Part shown: in pieces, positions 39,453-48,520 of the stretch | Layout of the letters: each line of letters starts with the position of its first letter | Numbering within the stretch: position 1 is the stretch's first letter | Assembly: GCF_034424545.1 (NCBI RefSeq) | Contig: NZ_CP139970.1 | Coordinates: 3,100,001-3,164,000, forward strand | DNA: 64,000 nucleotides | Direction: 5' to 3' | From: Trinickia caryophylli | Lineage (GTDB): Bacteria; Pseudomonadota; Gammaproteobacteria; Burkholderiales; Burkholderiaceae | Made by a program: the position numbers and the translations under genes | Notes under the pieces: generated by a model | Seen by the model: only the letters and a program-made list of their open reading frames with translations | What the model was told of the DNA's origin: nothing | Database searches by the model: none

Positions 39453-41393
39453 GTGAGAAAGTGGTTATTCGGCGCCGGGATCGGCGTGATGGGGCGGCTC
39501 AATATGCCCGCCAAGTTGGGCATCGTGGCCCTGCTGTTCATGGTGCCGCTCTCGGCGACGTTCTACGTTACTGTACGAAGCGCACTCCAGTCGTATTCGG
39601 CGACGCGAAGCGAACTCGACGGCATCGCCCTGCTGGAGACGACGCAGGATCTGCTCAAGGCCGTGCAGACGCGCCGTGGCACGGGCGCTTCGGTGCTTGC
39701 CGGCAACGAAGCGATGAGGCCGGCGTTCGACGCGGCCAGCGCAGCTGGCGATCGTCTCGTCGCGACGCTCGGCGAGCGCAGCGCGACGATTCGCCGCTTC
39801 GATCTCTCGGCGCGCGTGCAGGCACTCGTCAAGCACTACCGTGAAGCCGTTACTCCCGGCCTCGATGCCTCGGGCCCCCAATTTTTTGCCACGCATACCG
39901 CCCTTGTCGGCGAAATCTTCGCATTCGAAAGCGATCTGGCGGACGCCGCGGCACTTGCATTCGATTCCGACGCGACCAATGAACGTCTCGTCAAAGCAGC
40001 CGTATTCCTGCTGCCGGGGACCGCGGAAACCGTCGGTATCACCCGCGGTGCGGGCAGCGCCGCGCTGAGCAAGGGAGGCGCGCAGTTGATCGGCTTCGAC
40101 GCGGGCGTGCTCTCCGTGCGCGCCGGCGCGCTCGCGAACGCTCGCGACGAAATCACGCGGGCGTTGGGACGCCTGAGCGAATCGGACAAGGCTGACACGG
40201 CCGCCGTTTCCGCGATCGATCTGGGTGCATTCGATACGTTCCGCGAGACTGTCGCCCATCTGGCGAAGGACGGCGGCGTGGCGGGGGTAGACGCGGCTGC
40301 ATTCTTCCGCCAGGGTTCCGATGCCATCGCCACGCTCGATGGCGCGCGTATTCGGCTCGAAGCGCGCCTCGCCAAGCGGCTCGAGGCGCGTGCGCACAGC
40401 GAGCGCAACACGGTCGGCGTGACGGTCGTGGTGTCGCTCATTTCCATCGGTGCCGCGCTCTATCTCTTCGCGGCGTTTGCGCTGCGCACGCAAAGCGATG
40501 TCGCGCAATTGTCGCGGGCGATGGCCCTCATTGGCAAAGGCGACCTGAGCATCGCGCTCGAAGCGAACGGAAAAGACGAGTTGGCGTTCGTCAAGCGCGA
40601 GCTCAACGAGCTTGTGGCGCAATGGAAATCGACCATCACGGCCACGCGCGGCGCGGCGCAATCGGTGCTCGTCGGCAGCCAGCAGATCGCGGCCGGCAAT
40701 CAGGACCTGTCCCAGCGAACGGAGACGCAGGCGGCCTCGCTTCAGGAAACGGCGGCGAGCATGGAGGAGCTGACATCGACGGTGCGAAGCAATACGTCGA
40801 GTGCGTTGCACGCGAGCGCGTTGAGTACCGAGGCGTCGGGCCGCGCGGCGCATACGGGCACCGCAGTGGGCGATGCCGTGGCGCTCATGCGTGAATTGCG
40901 CGAGGAGTCCGACCGCATGGCCGAAATCGTGTCGGTCATCGAGGGCATCGCGTTTCAGACGAATATTCTCGCGCTCAACGCGGCCGTCGAGGCGGCGCGC
41001 GCCGGGGAACAGGGCAAGGGCTTCGCCGTCGTCGCCGGAGAGGTGCGCGGCCTCGCTCATCGCAGCGCCGAGGCGGCGAAGGACGTGAAGGCGCTGATCC
41101 ATGCGTCCATCGATCGGGTGACGAGCGGCTCCGCGCGGTTTGCGGAGGTCGAGGCATCGATCGGCGCCGTGATCGATGCGATTGCCAGCGTGGACCGCAT
41201 CGTCGGCGAGATTGCCTCCGCCAGCGAACAACAGACGCTGGGTATCGAACAAGTGAACGTAGCGATCGCTCAAATGGACGAGGTGACGCAGCGCAACGCG
41301 GCACTCGTCGAGCAGTCGGCCGCCGCGAGCGCTTCGCTCGAAGAGCAGGCCGGACAAATGGAGGAACTCGTCGGACGGTTCAAGGTGGCGTAG
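39453..41393 (+). CDS. Methyl-accepting chemotaxis protein
   Basis: A 646-residue chemoreceptor. The first membrane helix is at about 22-42, then a periplasmic ligand domain of about 275 residues with many Asp/Thr/Ala. A second helix lies near 320-345, then HAMP (IGKGDLSIALEANGKDELAFV) and a cytoplasmic signalling domain with the conserved hairpin tip IAFQTNILALNAAVEAARAGEQGKGFAVVA. GTG 39453 is chosen because GGGGAAG sits a few bases before it. It probably senses a small ligand; its nature cannot be inferred. It lies outside the AT-rich microcin segment. Confidence 0.9.
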   Translation: MRKWLFGAGIGVMGRLNMPAKLGIVALLFMVPLSATFYVTVRSALQSYSATRSELDGIALLETTQDLLKAVQTRRGTGASVLAGNEAMRPAFDAASAAGDRLVATLGERSATIRRFDLSARVQALVKHYREAVTPGLDASGPQFFATHTALVGEIFAFESDLADAAALAFDSDATNERLVKAAVFLLPGTAETVGITRGAGSAALSKGGAQLIGFDAGVLSVRAGALANARDEITRALGRLSESDKADTAAVSAIDLGAFDTFRETVAHLAKDGGVAGVDAAAFFRQGSDAIATLDGARIRLEARLAKRLEARAHSERNTVGVTVVVSLISIGAALYLFAAFALRTQSDVAQLSRAMALIGKGDLSIALEANGKDELAFVKRELNELVAQWKSTITATRGAAQSVLVGSQQIAAGNQDLSQRTETQAASLQETAASMEELTSTVRSNTSSALHASALSTEASGRAAHTGTAVGDAVALMRELREESDRMAEIVSVIEGIAFQTNILALNAAVEAARAGEQGKGFAVVAGEVRGLAHRSAEAAKDVKALIHASIDRVTSGSARFAEVEASIGAVIDAIASVDRIVGEIASASEQQTLGIEQVNVAIAQMDEVTQRNAALVEQSAAASASLEEQAGQMEELVGRFKVA

Positions 41394-41421
41394 CATGCGG
41401 TCGGCTGCCCGCAGCCGATCG

Positions 41422-42411
41422 TCAATCCCCCGCCTGTGGATGCGCGCGAACCTTTCCGCGAAAGACGGTGTACTGGTAGACGTTGTAGCCGATCATGACC
41501 GGAACGAGGAGCCCGATGCCGATCAGCATGAAAACGAGCGTCGGCGAATCGGACGCCGCCTGCACGATGGCGAGCTTGCCCGGAACGAAATCGGGAAAGA
41601 GGCTTGCGGCGAGCCCGGCGAACGAGAACAAAAACAGCGCGACGGAAGCGCGAAAGGGCGCGGCGCTTCCTCCGAGATAAAGCGACCCCATGACGAATGC
41701 AAACGCCAGCGCGGCCGCCGCGCCGAGCGCGAGCAAGAGGTGGAACACGCCGGGCTGGCCCCAGCGCGCGCGGCCGATGTCGCTGACGAGCCACGTCGCG
41801 GCCGTCAACACGAGCGCGCATGCGACGGTAGCCGACGCACTGAGCAGCGCGACACGCCGCGCCCATTGCTCGATCGCGCCCACTGTCTTCTTGACGAGAT
41901 AGGTTGCGCCGAGCAGCGAGTAACCGGTTACTACGCCAATGGCCGAGACGGTGACGAACGTCGTATTCGCGGCACCCGGTGCGAAGGCCGTGATCACCTT
42001 GCCGAGAATGATGCCCTGGGCCACGGCGGCGAGCAGGCTGCCCAACCCGAAGACCCTGTCGAACAACGGGCCATGCTCCGCGCTGTGGCGGAACTCGATG
42101 GCGGCCCCTCGCATGATGAGGCCTGCGATAAGTGCCATGAACGGCAGATAGAGCGCTTGCAGCAGCATCGAATAAGCGGCGGGAAACGCGCCGAACAAGG
42201 CGCCCCCCAGCACGACGAGCCAGGTCTCGTTGGCGTCCCAGACCTGTCCGATCGCGAGCGCCATCACGTCGCGATCGGCACGCCGCGGGCGCAGCAGGCT
42301 CAGCATGCCGATGCCGAGATCGAAGCCGTCGGCGATGACGTAGATCGCCAGCATCAGACCGATGAGGCCGAACCAGGCGATGGCGAGCATGGAATGAGTC
42401 GAGGCATCCAT
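41422..42411 (-). CDS. cioB: Cytochrome bd-type (cyanide-insensitive) quinol oxidase subunit II
   Basis: A 329-residue CydB/CioB subunit with about eight to nine membrane helices. It begins LAIAWFGLIGLMLAIYVIADGFDLGIGMLSL and includes the family segment GQVWDANETWLVVLGGALFGAFP. It pairs with subunit I to form a proton-non-pumping terminal oxidase. It follows cioA by 28 bp and ends the three-gene operon. Confidence 0.92.
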   Translation of the reverse strand: MDASTHSMLAIAWFGLIGLMLAIYVIADGFDLGIGMLSLLRPRRADRDVMALAIGQVWDANETWLVVLGGALFGAFPAAYSMLLQALYLPFMALIAGLIMRGAAIEFRHSAEHGPLFDRVFGLGSLLAAVAQGIILGKVITAFAPGAANTTFVTVSAIGVVTGYSLLGATYLVKKTVGAIEQWARRVALLSASATVACALVLTAATWLVSDIGRARWGQPGVFHLLLALGAAAALAFAFVMGSLYLGGSAAPFRASVALFLFSFAGLAASLFPDFVPGKLAIVQAASDSPTLVFMLIGIGLLVPVMIGYNVYQYTVFRGKVRAHPQAGD

Positions 42412-42439
42412 CGATTGTTCTCTCGTCGGCTGGCGGGCC

Positions 42440-43831
42440 TCAGTGCCCGGTTGTGGTTGCGAAAAGGTCCCCTTGTACCGGCGGGACGAGCGTGAGATCG
42501 GGGCCGGTGCGCAGCCATTTGCGCGCAAGTACGAAGAACGTGACGAAGAGCGCCAGATAGAACACGGAAAACATCGAGATGCTCGCCACGACCGATTCCG
42601 AGGGGATGGCCGAAACACTGTCGCGCGTGCGCAGCAAACCATAGACGAGCCACGGCTGGCGACCCACTTCGCGCACGATCCATCCCGCCTCCACCGCGAC
42701 GTAAGGCAGCGGGATGCAAAGCACCCATGCAAGCAGCAGCCTGCGGCGTGCAAGCAATGCGGCAAGGCTGCCCCGCGCGCGCCGGAACGCATACGCGGTC
42801 CAGAGCGCGAGTACGACGAAGAAAAAGCCGATGCCCGCCATGACGCGAAACGCGTAATAGAGCAGTGGGAGCTGGGGCGGTTGGTCGTCGGGCGCGAATG
42901 CCTGCAGCCCTTTGACCTCGCCATACAGCGAATGCGTGGCGAGCAGGCTCAGCGCGTCGGGCACGTCGATCGACCAATCGTTGCGCTGCGCGGCCTTGTT
43001 CGGCCACGCAAGCAGCGACCACGGCGCGCCCGTGCCGGGTGCATTCGTCTGCCAATGCCCTTCGATGGCGGCACCTTTCGCCGGTTGAGTCACGAACACG
43101 CTGCGGCCGCTTTCGTCGCCAAGCCAGAGCTGCAGCGGCGCGGCCACGAGCAGCACGGCCAGCGCGATCCGGAACGAGCGCACGAAGAACTCGGGGTGCC
43201 GGCCGCGCAGCATGTTCCACGCGGAAAGGCCGGCGATGACGAACATCCCCGCTTCGATCGCGGCGACCCACATGTGGGACACGGCCCAGACCATGTCCGG
43301 GTTGAAGATCGCGGCCATGTAGTCGGTCACGACGATTCGCCCGTTCCGAACGGCTACGCCGGCCGGCGTTTGCATCCATGAATTGGCGACCATGATCCAG
43401 AACGCGGAAATGGTCGAACCGAGCGCGACCATGGCCGTGGCGAAAACATGCACGCCGCGCGGGACGCGCTCCCAGCCGAGCAGCATGATGCCGATGAAGC
43501 CGGCCTCGAGCATGAAAGCCATCGCACCCTCGAAGCCGAGAATGTTGCCGAAGAAGCCTCCGCCCTCGCGCGAGAAGGCTGCCCAGTTCATGCCGAACTG
43601 GAATTCCATCGGGATTCCGCTCACCACGCCCACGGCGAAATTGAGCACGAGCAGCTTGCTCCAGTGGCGGGCGTGCCGGTAATAGGCCACGTCGCCCGTG
43701 CGCAGCCAGCGCACTTCGACGATAAGGAGAAACGCCGACAGGCTGATCGTCAGAATCGGCCAAAGGATGTGGAACATCGCTGTCAGCGCGAATTGCGCGC
43801 GCGACAGCGCGAGGACGTCACCGGGTTCCAT
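42440..43831 (-). CDS. cioA: Cytochrome bd-type (cyanide-insensitive) quinol oxidase subunit I
   Basis: A 463-residue heme-bearing subunit. Family marks are LSRAQFALTAMFHILWPILTI (heme b595 histidine), GIPMEFQFGMNWAAFSREGGG and GNILGFEGAMAFMLEAGFIG. The quinol loop is short compared with E. coli CydA (522 residues), which fits the CIO subtype. Start 43831 is set by MEPGDVLALSRAQFAL and overlaps the ydeP-like stop by 14 bp, so the two genes are coupled. Confidence 0.92.
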   Translation of the reverse strand: MEPGDVLALSRAQFALTAMFHILWPILTISLSAFLLIVEVRWLRTGDVAYYRHARHWSKLLVLNFAVGVVSGIPMEFQFGMNWAAFSREGGGFFGNILGFEGAMAFMLEAGFIGIMLLGWERVPRGVHVFATAMVALGSTISAFWIMVANSWMQTPAGVAVRNGRIVVTDYMAAIFNPDMVWAVSHMWVAAIEAGMFVIAGLSAWNMLRGRHPEFFVRSFRIALAVLLVAAPLQLWLGDESGRSVFVTQPAKGAAIEGHWQTNAPGTGAPWSLLAWPNKAAQRNDWSIDVPDALSLLATHSLYGEVKGLQAFAPDDQPPQLPLLYYAFRVMAGIGFFFVVLALWTAYAFRRARGSLAALLARRRLLLAWVLCIPLPYVAVEAGWIVREVGRQPWLVYGLLRTRDSVSAIPSESVVASISMFSVFYLALFVTFFVLARKWLRTGPDLTLVPPVQGDLFATTTGH

Positions 43832-46145
43832 GAGCCGGTTCCTCGCCAGAACGTACTTGGGCCGCCGCGGCGCGTGCGATCTTGACCGGCACCGATTTGT
43901 ACGACGGGGTGCGGCTTTGCGGATCGAACGCAGCGAGCGGCACGAGCGGGTTCGCCTCGGGGTAGTAGGCCGCGCAGCATCCGTCGGGCAGCGCATACTC
44001 GACGGCCATGAACCCGCGTATCGCCCGCTCGATGCCGTCGTTCGTCACCGCGACGATATCGACGCGATCACCCGCCCGAAGGTTGCGTTTGCCGAGTTCG
44101 CGAGCGTTCATCAACACGATGTCGCGCTGGCCGAACACGCCGCGATAGCGGTCGGAATGGGAGTAGAGCGTCGTGTTGTATTGGTCGTGGCTGCGCAGCG
44201 TGGTGAGCCTCAGGGCGTTGGCATCGGTTTCGAGCGGGTCTTCGTCGAGCCCTTGGAAGACGATGAAATTGGCGCGGCCATTCGGCGTTGCCCAGACGCG
44301 CTTACGCGCGGTCGACGCGAGATGGAAGCCGCCCGGCACGCGGATGCGCTCGTTGTAGCGCTCGAACATCGGGAAAACCGCTTCGATGGCGTCGCGAATG
44401 CGGTCGTAGTTCGCGACGAGGTCCTCCCACGGCACGCGGGAACGCGCACCGAGCGTGGCACGCGCGATGCCGGCCACGATGGCGGGCTCGCTCTTGAGGT
44501 GCGGCGATGCGGGTTCGTTACGGCCGCTCGAGGCGTGCACCATCGACATCGAATCTTCCACCGTGACCGCCTGTGGGCCGTCTGCCTGCACATCGATCTC
44601 GGTGCGCCCGAGGCACGGCAGGATCAATGCCTGCCTGCCATGCACGAGGTGGCTGCGGTTGAGCTTGGTGGCAACGTGAACGGTCAGTTCGAGCCCGCGC
44701 ATTGCCGCCTGCACGCGGAGCCGGTCCGGCACAGCCGTGGCGAAGTTGCCGCCGAGCGCGATGAATACCTTGGCGTCCTGGCGCATCATGGAATCGATCG
44801 CTGCGATGACGTCGTGGCCGTGGTTGGCGGGCGGGCGAAAGCCGAATGCGCGCTCGATGCCTTCGATCATCTGCAGCGAAGGCTTTTCGGTGATACCCAC
44901 CGTGCGGTTGCCCTGCACGTTCGAATGGCCGCGTACCGGACACACCCCGGCACCACGGCGGCCGACGTTGCCGCGCAGCAGGGCGAGGTTGGCGACCTGC
45001 TGCACGTTCTCCGTGCCGTGACGGTGCTGCGTGAGGCCCATGCCATAAACGAGGATGACGTTGTTCGCCTGGCGGTAGATCCCGGCCGCATTGCGAATGT
45101 CCGCACGCGCGAGGCCGCTGTGGCGCTCGATGGCTTCCCAGCTCGTTTCGCGCAGGTCGGCGACGAGTGCGCCGATGCCCTCGGTGTGCTGCTCGATGAA
45201 GTCGACGTCGAGCACGCGGGGCGCGCCGTTCAGGATCGCATCGTCGTCGGCTTCCACGAGCGCTTTCATGATGCCCTTGAGCACAGCCAGATCGCCGCCC
45301 ACGCGAGGTTGATAGAGAACCGAGCTGATCGGCGTGAAGCCGAGCGTGGCCATTTCGACGGGGTCCTGCGGCGCGGCAAAGCGCTCGAGCGCCCGCTCGC
45401 GCAATGGATTGAACGACACGATCTTCGCGCCGCGGCGCGACGCGTTGCGCAAGTCCGTCATCATCCGCGGGCTGTTCGTGCCAGGGTTTTGGCCGATGAT
45501 GAAAATCGCATCCGCGTGTTCAAAGTCTTCGAGCAGGACCGTGCCTTTGCCCACGCCGATCGAAGGCGGCAAGCCGACGCTCGTCGCCTCGTGGCACATG
45601 TTCGAGCAGTCGGGAAAATTGTTGGTGCCGAATTCCCGGACGAACAACTGATAAAGAAAGGCCGCTTCGTTCGACGTACGGCCGGAGGTGTAGAAATCCG
45701 CCTGATCGGGGTGATCCAGCGCGTTCAGATGTTTGCCGATCAACGCGAAGGCGTCGCCCCACTCGATCGGGACATAGCGATCCGAAGCGGCGTCGTAGAC
45801 CATCGGATGCGTGAGACGCCCGGCCATCTCGAGGTCGTAGTCGTCCCACGTGGAAAGTTCGGAGACGCTATGCGCCGCGAAGAACTCCGGTGTGCAGCGG
45901 TTCGTCGTCGCTTCCCAGGCCACCGCTTTCGCCCCGTTCTCGCAGAACTCGAACGAGGAGGTGTGTTTCGGATCGGGCCAGGCGCAGCCGGGGCAGTCGA
46001 AGCCTTCAGGCTGATTCATGTGCAGCAGCGTCTTCGAACCGGAGACCGGAATGCCCTGAAGCGTGAGCGCGTGCGCGGTCGCCTTGAGCGCGCCCCATCC
46101 GCCGGCGGGCTCGCTGTAGATGCGTATCGACTTTTCTTCGCTCAT
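43818..46145 (-). CDS. ydeP: FdhF/YdeP-family molybdopterin oxidoreductase
   Basis: A 775-residue molybdopterin enzyme of the YdeP group. Cysteines at the N-terminus (C51, C54, C68 in GFDCPGCAWPDP and EFCENG) mark the iron-sulfur part. C184-H185 in SNMCHEATSVGLPPS sits where formate dehydrogenase H has selenocysteine. Cofactor segments include IFIIGQNPGTNSPRMM, LVYGMGLTQHRHGTENV and the C-terminal RSHDQYNTTLYSHSDRYRGV. The substrate is unknown; the E. coli homologue is tied to acid resistance. It is first in a unit with cioAB, which suggests electron delivery to quinol and oxygen. Confidence 0.88.
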   Translation of the reverse strand: MSEEKSIRIYSEPAGGWGALKATAHALTLQGIPVSGSKTLLHMNQPEGFDCPGCAWPDPKHTSSFEFCENGAKAVAWEATTNRCTPEFFAAHSVSELSTWDDYDLEMAGRLTHPMVYDAASDRYVPIEWGDAFALIGKHLNALDHPDQADFYTSGRTSNEAAFLYQLFVREFGTNNFPDCSNMCHEATSVGLPPSIGVGKGTVLLEDFEHADAIFIIGQNPGTNSPRMMTDLRNASRRGAKIVSFNPLRERALERFAAPQDPVEMATLGFTPISSVLYQPRVGGDLAVLKGIMKALVEADDDAILNGAPRVLDVDFIEQHTEGIGALVADLRETSWEAIERHSGLARADIRNAAGIYRQANNVILVYGMGLTQHRHGTENVQQVANLALLRGNVGRRGAGVCPVRGHSNVQGNRTVGITEKPSLQMIEGIERAFGFRPPANHGHDVIAAIDSMMRQDAKVFIALGGNFATAVPDRLRVQAAMRGLELTVHVATKLNRSHLVHGRQALILPCLGRTEIDVQADGPQAVTVEDSMSMVHASSGRNEPASPHLKSEPAIVAGIARATLGARSRVPWEDLVANYDRIRDAIEAVFPMFERYNERIRVPGGFHLASTARKRVWATPNGRANFIVFQGLDEDPLETDANALRLTTLRSHDQYNTTLYSHSDRYRGVFGQRDIVLMNARELGKRNLRAGDRVDIVAVTNDGIERAIRGFMAVEYALPDGCCAAYYPEANPLVPLAAFDPQSRTPSYKSVPVKIARAAAAQVRSGEEPAHGTR

Positions 46146-46467
46146 CGCCTGTGCCTTGTCGTTGTGTCGAGGAACGGGGAAATGATGGGCGTCGCTACGG
46201 GACGGCGCTTTCCGGAAAGAGTCGACGTTTCCAATTCGCACGTTTTCGGAAGCCGTATTTGAAATGTGGAAGTGCTTTCGGCCGAGCCTTCGCATCATTT
46301 CCCCTGGCGTTGCGTGAGCGTCAAGAAAGCATATTTCCGGTATCGGCGCGAGGCTCTTCCCGACCGATGCGCAGGCGGCGGCTCCGCGTTTTGAGCGGTC
46401 ACGATCGCGGAATACGCTCGTTGCTTGACAGCTTCGTTCCATTCGGATGCTGAGGCGCGGTTTAACA
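46146..46467. promoter_or_regulatory. Divergent control region of ydeP-cioAB and the putative effector
   Basis: About 320 bases without a gene. TTGACA at 46425-46430 would be a good -35 for the effector gene but no matching -10 follows. No hrp-type box (TTCG-N16-TTCG) was found by eye. The ydeP promoter on the other strand is not defined. Confidence 0.4.
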
Positions 46468-48462
46468 ATGGCGATTACTTTGAATTCACAAGGCTGGGGG
46501 TACATAGAGATCCCCGCGGTGCCGGACGGTCTCAAGGCGCCTTCGGGCGAAAGTGGGGCAACGGAAGGGCTCGAGCCGGCGCCGGACGACGGCTGCGATT
46601 TTTCCGTGAGCACGCCCGCTTTCGAGGAGCCGCTGGTAGACATTGAAAGCGACTACGCATGCCCAAGCCCTGATTCCGAGGATGCGAGGCATCGCGACAT
46701 GCTTTATCAGCATGAAAAGACCGCCAAGGAGAGCATCGCTGAACACACCACGAGCGCGCGTGGTGAAACTGCTTCCTCAGCGGCGCAATCAGGCGAGGCC
46801 ATCCGATGCGGCTCGATGGCTCATGGCACGGTTAGGCCGCGGTGCGATGCGCCTGCTCGGACGGAGGGTGTTACGGCATCGCTTCAGCATACGTTTCGAC
46901 AGCAGGAGGCTGAGAAGGCCGACCAGGACCGATTGGCGCGGCAGCAGGATGAAGCCTCGTTTGCCCGTAACGAAGCGCAACGGGCCGCCCGTTTCGCGCA
47001 ACGGGATGCCGAACTGGCCCATAAGATCCAACAGGGAGAGCGGGACCTCGAAGCAAGAGGCAAGCAGAGAACGGCGCTTTTGAGCCTCGCCGAGAGGATC
47101 GGTATCGATCCAAAGCATAACCCGGAAGCACATAGCCTCATTGTCAAGAGCACGCGATATACAACGATGTCCGAGCGGGAGGCCAAGGAAGTCGCGCGCA
47201 AGCTGCAGCGGATGGCCGACGAGGCGCGAAGTGCCGATCAAGTCAGTCAGGAGTCGGAGCGCCGCAGGAAAGCGGCTGACAAGAACGGGGCGAACACGAA
47301 ATACTGGCACCTCGCCGAAGCACTTGTTCCGAGCATGGTCGAATTCGGCAGGAAGCATGGCGTGCCGCGGGATGAGGTGATTTCCATCGTCCACGCAAAA
47401 TATAAGGTGTGGGAGCGGGATGTCAAAAACACCATCAACATAGAAAACGAAATTTCCAGCGTGGCGCAGCAGTGCAAGAAGATCCAGCGCGACCAGCAGG
47501 GCCGGCGAGCGAATGAGGGGGCAACGAATTCGGACGGCAACAAGGGGACGTCCGACATGCCGCCCGTCCCGAGCGGAGCCGCGGGCGATCGACCGAACAG
47601 CGGCCGGGCGACGACGGTGTCGCCGCCCGGTCCACAGGGCTCGGGTGCGGGCAATGGCGGCGATGATCCGGAGAAGCCCGGCGGGGATCCGTACGCCAAA
47701 AAGAAGCCGTCGGACGGGGTGCCGTCCCCCAAAGCGCCGCCAGCACCGCCACCGCCGCCGCCGCCCGGCCGGTTAGGCGGGGGCGCGAGGCCAGGGGGAT
47801 GGAGCAAGCCCGAAGACGCACTCGCCATCAAAGCGCATCAGGGGCCCGCCTATCCCTATTATTCTTCGTTCACCATCGCGCTGGAAAAGCTTGGAATAGC
47901 GGACTACCACGATATAAAGGACGAGGAGACGTTCCTGAGCGTATGGCGGGAGGTAGGCCAAAACATGCGGGCCAAAAATATCGACGAAGATCGAATCAAG
48001 GAGATCGTGACTTCGTTCGATGCCATGGCAAACGAGTGGTCGTCTTACAAGAAATCGGATGCGACGGAGGTTTTCCGAGGCGATACGCTGAACGTTCGGG
48101 GGAGCTACGGTTGGCTGAATGACTTTATCGAAGCAACCGAAAAGGACGCGGGGGCGATGTCGATCGATCTCGATCTCGAGGTCAAGTGCTCGACGATGAT
48201 GTCGACCTCCTCAGACCCTGAAATGGGGTACGTCAAGCCTAAGACGGTGATGTGGCATTTCAAGCTGCCGGAGGGCCACCAGGGCGTTTGCGAGGGCATT
48301 TACGGGGAAGCGGAGACGACTTTTCCGCTATACAACCGGATGCATATCGATGCGCTTCATCGCTTGCCGGCAGGGCAGGCTTATCTGGGAGATGCGAAAC
48401 GCTTCGGCACGCAGCATCGGTACGTTATCGAGGCCACGATGCTTCCGCCGTTGCCGCGCTGA
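46468..48462 (+). CDS. Putative secreted ADP-ribosyltransferase effector/toxin
   Basis: A 664-residue protein (ATG 46447 would add 7). No Sec signal is seen. An N-terminal region of low complexity is followed by a long charged coiled-coil-like stretch (about 140-310). Next comes a Gly/Pro/Ser-rich linker with a run of prolines (about 415-435). The C-terminal roughly 200 residues have the R-S-E pattern of arginine-type ADP-ribosyltransferases: R537 (TEVFRGDTLN), S579-T-S581 (MMSTSSDPEMGY) and E614-x-E616 (YGEAETTFPLYNRMHI). Spacing fits the fold. This architecture suggests delivery by type III or another contact secretion system into host or rival cells, or a polymorphic toxin; no secretion genes are in view. 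Confidence 0.65.
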   Translation: MAITLNSQGWGYIEIPAVPDGLKAPSGESGATEGLEPAPDDGCDFSVSTPAFEEPLVDIESDYACPSPDSEDARHRDMLYQHEKTAKESIAEHTTSARGETASSAAQSGEAIRCGSMAHGTVRPRCDAPARTEGVTASLQHTFRQQEAEKADQDRLARQQDEASFARNEAQRAARFAQRDAELAHKIQQGERDLEARGKQRTALLSLAERIGIDPKHNPEAHSLIVKSTRYTTMSEREAKEVARKLQRMADEARSADQVSQESERRRKAADKNGANTKYWHLAEALVPSMVEFGRKHGVPRDEVISIVHAKYKVWERDVKNTINIENEISSVAQQCKKIQRDQQGRRANEGATNSDGNKGTSDMPPVPSGAAGDRPNSGRATTVSPPGPQGSGAGNGGDDPEKPGGDPYAKKKPSDGVPSPKAPPAPPPPPPPGRLGGGARPGGWSKPEDALAIKAHQGPAYPYYSSFTIALEKLGIADYHDIKDEETFLSVWREVGQNMRAKNIDEDRIKEIVTSFDAMANEWSSYKKSDATEVFRGDTLNVRGSYGWLNDFIEATEKDAGAMSIDLDLEVKCSTMMSTSSDPEMGYVKPKTVMWHFKLPEGHQGVCEGIYGEAETTFPLYNRMHIDALHRLPAGQAYLGDAKRFGTQHRYVIEATMLPPLPR

Positions 48463-48520
48463 AGCTTCGGCAGTCGCCTCCGATCTGTGCGAGGCGATCG
48501 ATGAACGGCATGAAGCAATG

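Noticed and set aside
43818..46145. Selenocysteine-containing formate dehydrogenase
   Set aside because: The active-site position is an ordinary TGC cysteine (C184) and the sequence groups with YdeP.
46146..46467. An hrpII-type box before the putative effector
   Set aside because: TTCG motifs occur but not with the 16-base spacing.
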